From: Sphingomonas paucimobilis
GTDB lineage: Bacteria > Pseudomonadota > Alphaproteobacteria > Sphingomonadales > Sphingomonadaceae
NCBI GenBank assembly: GCA_945860425.1
Contig: CAMAQU010000038.1
Location: 1-11,053 of the forward strand
DNA: 11,053 nucleotides
Direction: 5' to 3'
Notes under the pieces: generated by a model
Seen by the model: only the letters and a program-made list of their open reading frames with translations
The model's database searches: none
Told to the model about the DNA's origin: nothing
Made by a program: the position numbers and the translations under genes
Shown: piece after piece, positions 6,376-11,053 of the stretch
Layout of the letters: the number at the start of each line of letters is the position of its first letter
Position numbering within the stretch: the first letter of the stretch is position 1

Positions 6376-7356
6376 ATGTCGGGCTATGGGGGTGTGACTG
6401 CAACCAATCCTACCATGAAGGCCTGTCCCATTCATACAAAGGGCACCATTAATCGCCGTTGGCTCCCCCTAAACGCGCTGCGGGCGTTTGAGGCTGTGGG
6501 GCAGCAGAAAAGCTTTACGGGTGGCGCGGCCGCTCTTTCTGTCTCGCAAAGCGCGATGAGCCGACATGTGAGTGGGCTAGAGGAATTGCTGGGCAAGCAG
6601 CTGTTTGAACGCGAGGCATCCCGACTTGTTCTAACAGCAGCCGGAGCCGAGCTTTTGCCAGTGGTCACCAAGAGCCTTGATCGCATTGAACAGACGATGA
6701 ATGCGATCCGGGACGACAATTTGGCGCACCGCACCGTGCGCATCCATATTCCGCCTTCGTTGCTGCAACAGCAATTCTTGCCGATCCTAAAAGATTTTCG
6801 GGCGGAATATCCCGATATTCGGGTCGATGTTTCCAGCTCAAACGTGACGGGCCTTCCGGCAACGGCACTGGATATGGCCATTGTCTATGACCGACCCAAT
6901 GTGGATGATCAGGTGACCGATCTCTTGTGGATGGTCCGCGTCGCCCCGCTATGTAGCCCCGAGACCGCAAAATTGGCGCAAGAGCGATCCTTGGGTGATT
7001 TTTTGAGCCAGCAGGATTTACTGCATATCAAGCTGGAGGATCAGCCGCGCGATTTGCTCTGGTCGGCCTATGCTCGGCAAATGGGAGTGAAGGTCAATAC
7101 CGCAGACGGCATTGCTTTTGATACGGCCATTACCGCTGCCCATTATGCGATGACGGCCAATGGCGTCCTGTTGGGGGATGTTGATATGTTTGCCGAAGAA
7201 ATCGCGCAGGGCCGTCTTCAAATGCCTTATGAAGCCGTGGTCGAAGATGGCTATGGCTATTATCTAAAGCTCCACGCCGATGATCTGTCGGATCCAGCGA
7301 TGGCTGTGTTCAGAAGCTGGTTGATCCAGCGGTTCGGGGCGATGCGCCAATCCTGA
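6376..7356 (+). CDS. LysR-type transcriptional regulator, GcvA-like
   Basis: This regulator of up to 326 residues is probably the ligand-responsive switch for the divergent operon. Visible: an N-terminal winged helix-turn-helix at about residues 30-95 (LNALRAFEAVGQQKSFTGGAAALSVSQ in two parts, then SAMSRHVSGLEELLGKQLFER), a linker helix, and a C-terminal periplasmic-binding-like effector domain from about 115 to 320 that starts VRIHIPPSLLQQQFLPIL. The LxALRAFE and FxGGAxxLxVSQSAxSRH pattern is that of the GcvA branch. The start is uncertain: ATG 6376 and ATG 6415 are both in frame and neither has a clear ribosome site. The first 25 or so residues of the long form do not resemble the family, so 6415 is quite possible. 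It ends 20 bases from the convergent S41 gene. Confidence 0.92.
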   Translation: MSGYGGVTATNPTMKACPIHTKGTINRRWLPLNALRAFEAVGQQKSFTGGAAALSVSQSAMSRHVSGLEELLGKQLFEREASRLVLTAAGAELLPVVTKSLDRIEQTMNAIRDDNLAHRTVRIHIPPSLLQQQFLPILKDFRAEYPDIRVDVSSSNVTGLPATALDMAIVYDRPNVDDQVTDLLWMVRVAPLCSPETAKLAQERSLGDFLSQQDLLHIKLEDQPRDLLWSAYARQMGVKVNTADGIAFDTAITAAHYAMTANGVLLGDVDMFAEEIAQGRLQMPYEAVVEDGYGYYLKLHADDLSDPAMAVFRSWLIQRFGAMRQS

Positions 7357-7376
7357 TCGCTGCAGGACAAACGGGG

Positions 7377-8798
7377 CTAGAACAGCCCTTCAAGTTGATA
7401 TTGTGCTGCGCTCGGCTTGGTCGGTCGAAGCAGTCCACGGTTGGCTGCGGATAGCGCAGTTTGACCGCTTATGGGCGTGCAGGCGCGGCCTGCTAGAAAA
7501 TCTAGCCCCGCCCGCACAGAAGCTTCTGCCGGATCACCCAAGGGCCGGCTGATATCGTCTGCGGCCTGACAGGTGGAGGCCATTTTGCTGGCGAGGCCCG
7601 TATAATAACCCCCTTGCCGCGCCGCATTTTCGACGCGGAAGGCAACAATCCGGAACCGATCATCGCACACGCTCCTGTCGCGCGCGATCTGCCCGACGGG
7701 TTTGCCATAGGTGTTGGAGCCGATCAGGGCGGTTGCCGCCCCCAGAAAGGGGAGTTGACCGTTAATGACCATTTCGCTGGCAGAGGCGCTGGCGCTTGTC
7801 CCAATAAAGGCTATCCGCGTGACGGGAACAGCTTGAGACTGGGCGCGTAAGCTATAGCTTTCATTTTCAGAGGATTTTTCCGGGCGGAAGGTCGTGTAAC
7901 TCCAAATCTGAGAGGCGCGATTGGCGTTGAGCAAATCAGCCATAGTTTCTGCAACAGAAACCAGTCCGCCGCCATTATAGCGAAAATCAATAATCAGTTC
8001 TGTAATGCCTTGGGTGCGCATTGCATCAAAGGCGGTGCGTAACTGATCATTCGCCGTTCCAATAAAGGTGCGCAGATTGATATAGCCCACGCGCCGGCCA
8101 TTATCGTTGATGATCTTATACCCATAGCGCGAAGAAACCGGGGCAAGCGTATAGTCTCTTTTGCTCACCGTAACCTCACGCGCGACCCCATTTGCGCGGA
8201 TCGTCATGGTGCGTGTCAGTCCCGCTGTGGAAGGGCCGAGGGCATCGGCAACCGCCGTTGAGCCGCCGGATGCAAAAAGCGTGGTTACACTGCGCAAGCT
8301 GGTGGGTGTTTCCCCAATGGCGAGAATTTCCGTGCCTCGATCAATTCCGGCGGCAAGAGCTGGAGTGTCTTCAAAGGCTTCGAGAACAAAGACCCGGCGG
8401 TTCGTCGCATCATAATTTAACCGCATCCCAATGCCCGCGCTGGACCCGGAACTGAAATAGGCGTTCTCTGCAGCGATGGAGGTAACATAGGTAAAATATC
8501 TGTCGCGGGATTGCGCCCGGGCAGGGGCGACAAGCGCGTCCACATAATCATCAACATTGCTATAAGCAGCTGGGTTTACGCTGAGATCCAACAAGTCTGG
8601 GAACAGATACCATTGCCGCAATTCGCTCAAAGCCCAATCCTGCCTGTCACGCAGGCTGCATGTCGTATTGATAGGGGTTGGCGAAGGAGCGGCTGGCGTT
8701 GTTCCAGCGGTGCTACCGTTACTGCTTTGCCCGCCACCGCCACATGAGGCGAGCAGAACACATGCGGACAGAACCGAGACAGATTTACGCACTATCAT
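7377..8798 (-). CDS. S41 family (C-terminal processing type) serine peptidase, predicted lipoprotein
   Basis: This 473-residue envelope protease belongs to the CtpA/tail-specific family, which uses a Ser-Lys dyad and a PDZ domain to degrade or process proteins outside the cytoplasm. Visible: start MIVRKSVSVLSACVLLASC with a lipobox LASC, giving a lipidated Cys19; a low-complexity Gly/Ser/Thr/Pro tether at about 20-45; a PDZ domain at about 120-200 (AGIGMRL, then FVLEAFEDTPALAAGIDRGTEIL); and the protease core with DFRYNGGG (271-278), TSASASASE and TYGKPVGQ. Ser341 and Lys366 are 25 residues apart, as in known members of the family, so it should be active. The start at ATG 8798 is chosen because it puts the lipoprotein signal at the N-terminus; the in-frame extension to 8894 would bury it. 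It converges on the LysR gene and is divergent from the nitroreductase gene. There is no evident link to the left operon. Confidence 0.92.
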   Translation of the reverse strand: MIVRKSVSVLSACVLLASCGGGGQSSNGSTAGTTPAAPSPTPINTTCSLRDRQDWALSELRQWYLFPDLLDLSVNPAAYSNVDDYVDALVAPARAQSRDRYFTYVTSIAAENAYFSSGSSAGIGMRLNYDATNRRVFVLEAFEDTPALAAGIDRGTEILAIGETPTSLRSVTTLFASGGSTAVADALGPSTAGLTRTMTIRANGVAREVTVSKRDYTLAPVSSRYGYKIINDNGRRVGYINLRTFIGTANDQLRTAFDAMRTQGITELIIDFRYNGGGLVSVAETMADLLNANRASQIWSYTTFRPEKSSENESYSLRAQSQAVPVTRIAFIGTSASASASEMVINGQLPFLGAATALIGSNTYGKPVGQIARDRSVCDDRFRIVAFRVENAARQGGYYTGLASKMASTCQAADDISRPLGDPAEASVRAGLDFLAGRACTPISGQTALSAANRGLLRPTKPSAAQYQLEGLF

Positions 8799-8943
8799 GA
8801 AATGAGAGTAACCTAGGTTATTACAAAGGCAATAGGCGACGCGAGTGCGGGCGGAGCCAAAGATTCCGGAAATTTTCGCAAAGCCATTGGCCAAATCGGA
8901 TCTGATGTTAGAAAGAGGCTAATCTTTAAGGAAGAATGACCCC
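8799..8943. promoter_or_regulatory. Divergent intergenic region between S41 peptidase and nitroreductase
   Basis: This 145-base spacer must hold both promoters. It contains a perfect 12-base palindrome beside the peptidase start and a good ribosome site (AAGGAAG, 8928-8934) nine bases before the nitroreductase ATG. Two short 8-base palindromes (TTCCGGAA and TTGGCCAA) also occur but are not distinctive. No confident -35/-10 pair was found. Confidence 0.5.
8809..8820. repeat. Perfect 12-base palindrome TAACCTAGGTTA (possible operator)
   Basis: The palindrome lies 10 bases upstream of the peptidase ATG, in the part of the mRNA or promoter where a repressor or dimeric regulator could act. It is perfect over twelve bases and contains CCTAGG, a hexamer that is rare in many bacterial genomes. 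Function is unproven and it appears once here. Confidence 0.35.
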
Positions 8944-9606
8944 ATGAATATTGCTGAAGCCGTTGCCACACGTCGTTCCATCCGTGCTTTTCAGGATAAG
9001 CCCGTTCCGTCAGAAACGCTACGGCGCGTGCTTGATCAGGCCCGCATGGCGCCGTCTGGATGTAATTTTCAACCTTGGGAGGCGACTGTTCTTGCAGGCG
9101 CGCCTCTCAAGGCCCTGCAAGAGCGGCTGCTGGCCAGCCAGCCTGATAGTCCGCTGGAATATGATTTTTCAGCCCCCGGACAACATGAAAAATATCAGTC
9201 TCGGCTGCGTTCTCTCGGCGCGCGTATGTATGAATCCATGGGCATTATGCGTGATGACGCGGAACAGCGCGCCTCCTTTGCACAGGCCAATATGGTCTCC
9301 TTTGGTGCACCTGTCTTGCTCTTGTGCCACTTCCCGAAGTTCATGAAGGAACCCCAATGGTCAGATGTCGGCATGTGGCTGCAGACGATCATGCTGCTGC
9401 TGCGCGGCGAAGGCCTGGATAGCTGCCCGCAGGAATATATGGGCATGTATGGCCGGACCATTAAGGATCAGCTCGGTCTTTCGGATGATACATTGCTGTT
9501 CTGCGGCCTCGCAATTGGCTGGCGCGCGGACGAGGCCCCAGCGAACAATTTTGTTCGGGAGCGTGTTCCGTTGGAAGATCATATTACGTTTCTTGGGATC
9601 GACTAA
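8944..9606 (+). CDS. Nitroreductase-family FMN-dependent oxidoreductase
   Basis: This 220-residue enzyme of the NfsB/nitroreductase fold should bind FMN as a homodimer in the cytoplasm and use NAD(P)H to reduce nitroaromatics, quinones or other acceptors. Visible: the FMN-phosphate motif RRSIRAF at residues 10-16, APSGCNFQPW at 36-45, a dimer-core helix region SDVGMWLQTIMLLLRGEGLDSCPQE around 140-164 (in part), and GLAIGW at 188-193 near the C-terminus. The length is usual for the family. ATG 8944 is preceded by AAGGAAG nine bases away and the RRSIR motif lies at the usual distance from the start. An upstream ATG at 8936 opens a three-codon reading frame whose stop overlaps the true start (ATGA). 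It is transcribed alone and ends before a hairpin facing the SsuD-like gene. The physiological substrate is unknown. Confidence 0.94.
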   Translation: MNIAEAVATRRSIRAFQDKPVPSETLRRVLDQARMAPSGCNFQPWEATVLAGAPLKALQERLLASQPDSPLEYDFSAPGQHEKYQSRLRSLGARMYESMGIMRDDAEQRASFAQANMVSFGAPVLLLCHFPKFMKEPQWSDVGMWLQTIMLLLRGEGLDSCPQEYMGMYGRTIKDQLGLSDDTLLFCGLAIGWRADEAPANNFVRERVPLEDHITFLGID

Positions 9607-9621
9607 GGCTCGGTAGGTCCA

Positions 9622-9658
9622 GGCGGGGTCAGGTGCGATTATCCCACATGACCCCGCC
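9622..9658. terminator. Hairpin between convergent genes, likely bidirectional terminator
   Basis: The arms GGCGGGGTCA (9622-9631) and TGACCCCGCC (9649-9658) pair perfectly over ten bases. After one mismatch, an inner GTG/CAC adds three pairs, leaving a nine-base loop. It sits between the nitroreductase stop (9606) and the SsuD-like stop (9664), as expected for a shared terminator. Neither side has a run of T, so it may end transcription weakly or mainly protect 3' ends. Confidence 0.7.
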
Positions 9659-9663
9659 GGGAC

Positions 9664-10749
9664 TTAGCCGATTGAGAGCTTGCCGTGCTCCAGCTTTGGC
9701 AGAACGTAGCGAGCGAACATGTCGCACTCATTTGCGTGCGGATAGCCGGAGAGGATGAAGGCATCGATGCCAAGCGCTTGATAGGCGCGCAGCTTTGCCT
9801 CGACCTGATCTGGGTTGCCGACAATGGCCGCGCCACAGCCTGAGCGCGCCCGGCCAATGCCGGTCCACAAATTATCCTCAATATAGCCGTCATCGCCGGC
9901 TGCGGCGCGCAGTTCGGCCTGACGTGCCACGCCAAATGTCTGCGCGTCCAGTGACTTGCCGCGAATTTCGGCACCCTTGTCAGCATCCAGCTTTGAGAGG
10001 AGGCGCGTTGCATAGTCGCGGGCCTCTGCCTCTGTTTCTCGCACGATGACGTGGGCGCGGAAGCCGTATTTGAGCGTGCGACCGCGTTTGGCGGCACGGT
10101 CGGTCATATCGGCGATCAGATCCTTCGCGCCAGACAGGGTTTCTGGCCACATCAGATAAACATCGCACCCTTCGGCTGCCGCCTCGCGCGCGGCGGGGGA
10201 GAGACCACCAAAGTAAAGCGGCGGGCATGTGCCCGACAGCGTGCTGACACGTGCCGGATCGAGGTCAAAGCTGTAAAACTCCCCCTGATGGCTCAGATGC
10301 TCCCCATTGAGCAGGGTCTTGAGGATCTTCATCGCCTCAACGGTGCGGGCATAGCGGGGTTCGCTGTCCATTTTCTCGCCCGGCATGTCGGAGGAGATAA
10401 TGTTGACCGCAAGACGGCCAGCCCCGCAGGGCGCGAGACCCAAAATGCGGTCCAGCGTTGCAATTTGGCGCGCCAGCTGCGGTGGCCAGGTCTCGCCAAT
10501 GCGGACGGCCATAAGCAACCGGATCGACCGGGTGAGGGCCGCAATTGCGCCTGCAAACATTTGCGTGTCGATGCCAAGCTGATAGCCAGAGGGCAGCAGG
10601 ATATTGTCAAACCCGCCCTCTTCGGCGCGCATCACGATATTCCGGCAATGCTCCCAACTGGAGGCAAGGCTTGCATCTGGCACGCCCAAAAATTCATAAT
10701 CATCGTCGCAAAGAGCGGAAAACCAAGCGATTTCGAGCGGCTTTGTCAC
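9664..10749 (-). CDS. LLM-class flavin-dependent monooxygenase, SsuD (alkanesulfonate monooxygenase)-like
   Basis: This 361-residue TIM-barrel luciferase-like monooxygenase should use reduced FMN delivered by a separate reductase. SsuD enzymes split alkanesulfonates into sulfite and aldehyde. Visible: IAWFSALCDDDYEFLG at the N-terminus, PPQLARQIATLDRI at 89-102, GRLAVNIISSD at 111-121, PPLYFGG at 176-182, and counterparts of the SsuD active-site residues: Arg231 and His233 in FRAHVIVRET, Arg302 in GRARSGCGAAIVG, and Tyr336 in LSGYPH. The active-site cysteine of E. coli SsuD (in LIPTGRSC) has no counterpart here; the matching segment reads LLPSGYQLG. The start is GTG at 10749, overlapping the upstream stop as GTGA, with GGAG ten bases before it. 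It is translated after the aldo/keto reductase gene. Substrate could be an alkanesulfonate, dimethylsulfone-type compound or an unrelated molecule. No SsuE reductase or transporter is seen nearby. Confidence 0.9.
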   Translation of the reverse strand: MTKPLEIAWFSALCDDDYEFLGVPDASLASSWEHCRNIVMRAEEGGFDNILLPSGYQLGIDTQMFAGAIAALTRSIRLLMAVRIGETWPPQLARQIATLDRILGLAPCGAGRLAVNIISSDMPGEKMDSEPRYARTVEAMKILKTLLNGEHLSHQGEFYSFDLDPARVSTLSGTCPPLYFGGLSPAAREAAAEGCDVYLMWPETLSGAKDLIADMTDRAAKRGRTLKYGFRAHVIVRETEAEARDYATRLLSKLDADKGAEIRGKSLDAQTFGVARQAELRAAAGDDGYIEDNLWTGIGRARSGCGAAIVGNPDQVEAKLRAYQALGIDAFILSGYPHANECDMFARYVLPKLEHGKLSIG

Positions 10750-11053
10750 GGCAGTTTTTCTCCACGGCTGGCAACCAGAACATCATACCAAGTTTGTCGC
10801 GTCCACCGGACTTTCAGGGCATCGCCAGCTTCGCGAATGCGGCTGACCTGTTGCGACCCGACAATTGGGATCGCACGGGCCGGGTGCGCCATGATCCAAC
10901 TATAGGCAGCGGCCGTCCGGCTGACGCCAAATTCTTGGGCGACGGTGTCCAGGGCGGCAGCAACGGCACGCTCCCGATCTGTGCCGGGCTGTGCAATGCG
11001 GCCGCCGCCAAGCGGGGACCATGCAAGTACGGCCATTCCATGCTCCATCGCCT
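10746..11053 (-). CDS. Aldo/keto reductase (YdhF-like), C-terminal part; gene continues beyond right edge
   Basis: Only the last 102 or so residues are present; the frame is open through base 11053, so the ATG at 11048 is an internal methionine rather than the start. Aldo/keto reductases are NADPH-dependent TIM-barrel carbonyl reductases of about 290-320 residues. Visible: MAVLAWSPLGGGRI (a barrel strand and loop typical of the family), FGVSRTAAAYSWIMAHPA, and PIVGSQQVSRIREA, the C-terminal NADP-binding segment, followed by LKVRWTRQTWYDVL. The pattern is closest to the YdhF-like group. The stop overlaps the GTG start of the SsuD-like gene by four bases, so the two are co-translated. A role in reducing an aldehyde or ketone made by the monooxygenase is possible but unproven. 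Confidence 0.87.
   Translation of the reverse strand, partial: AMEHGMAVLAWSPLGGGRIAQPGTDRERAVAAALDTVAQEFGVSRTAAAYSWIMAHPARAIPIVGSQQVSRIREAGDALKVRWTRQTWYDVLVASRGEKLP

Noticed and set aside
6274..6435. Upstream extension of the Rieske oxygenase (54 residues)
   Set aside because: It crosses the divergent promoter spacer and the regulator's start and does not resemble Rieske N-termini; MDLQRIDAMF at 6273 fits.
7351..7367. TCCTG/CAGGA stem between the LysR and S41 genes as a terminator
   Set aside because: Only five base pairs with a seven-base loop, partly inside the LysR gene and without a T run; too weak to call.
8799..8894. Upstream extension of the S41 peptidase (32 residues)
   Set aside because: It would bury the lipoprotein signal and lipobox, which must be N-terminal.
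8862..8894. TTCCGGAA and TTGGCCAA palindromes as operators
   Set aside because: Eight-base palindromes are common by chance and neither is placed distinctively relative to a promoter I can identify.
10051..10905. 284-residue plus-strand open frame
   Set aside because: It is antisense to the SsuD-like and aldo/keto reductase genes, which both have clear family motifs.
1..11053. Mobile element, CRISPR array, tRNA or phage island
   Set aside because: I saw no transposase, integrase, regularly spaced direct repeats, tRNA-like cloverleaf or target-site duplications anywhere in the window.

Overview
The window looks like a chromosomal segment of an alphaproteobacterium, most likely a sphingomonad. 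This rests on moderately high GC, the style of the proteins, a sphingomonad-type S41 lipoprotein, and tightly overlapping operons. It is a judgement from sequence style, not a database match. I see no tRNA or rRNA gene, insertion sequence, CRISPR array or phage gene.

Left half (1-6273, minus strand): a compact five-gene operon in which every junction overlaps (11, 1, 4 and 4 bases). In transcription order it encodes a Rieske non-heme iron oxygenase of the glycine-betaine/stachydrine N-demethylase type, a PLP enzyme of the cystathionine gamma-synthase/lyase fold, an OoxA/HcnB-type FAD and [2Fe-2S] oxidoreductase, an OoxB/HcnC-type DAO-fold FAD oxidoreductase, and a sarcosine-oxidase beta subunit (SoxB) that runs off the left edge about ten residues before its expected end. 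A LysR-type regulator (6376-7356, plus) is divergent. The spacer between them holds a dyad, TGGTT-N9-AACCA, that fits a LysR box. The best reading is a regulated catabolic pathway for an N-methylated amino acid or betaine: the Rieske enzyme opens it by oxidative N-demethylation, flavin dehydrogenases/oxidases continue, and the PLP enzyme cleaves or eliminates a side chain. The substrate is unknown. The combination of N-demethylation with a sulfur-amino-acid type PLP enzyme is the most interesting feature of the window.

Right half (7377-11053): ordinary, apparently unrelated genes. An S41 peptidase lipoprotein (minus) converges on the LysR gene and is divergent from a nitroreductase-family gene (plus). 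The nitroreductase converges, across a strong hairpin, on a minus-strand pair: an aldo/keto reductase (entering from the right edge, only its C-terminal third visible) followed by an SsuD-like flavin-dependent monooxygenase starting with GTG and overlapping by four bases.

The redox partners expected for the left operon (a Rieske reductase and a small ferredoxin-like subunit for the OoxA/OoxB pair) are not in the window. They may lie beyond the left edge.
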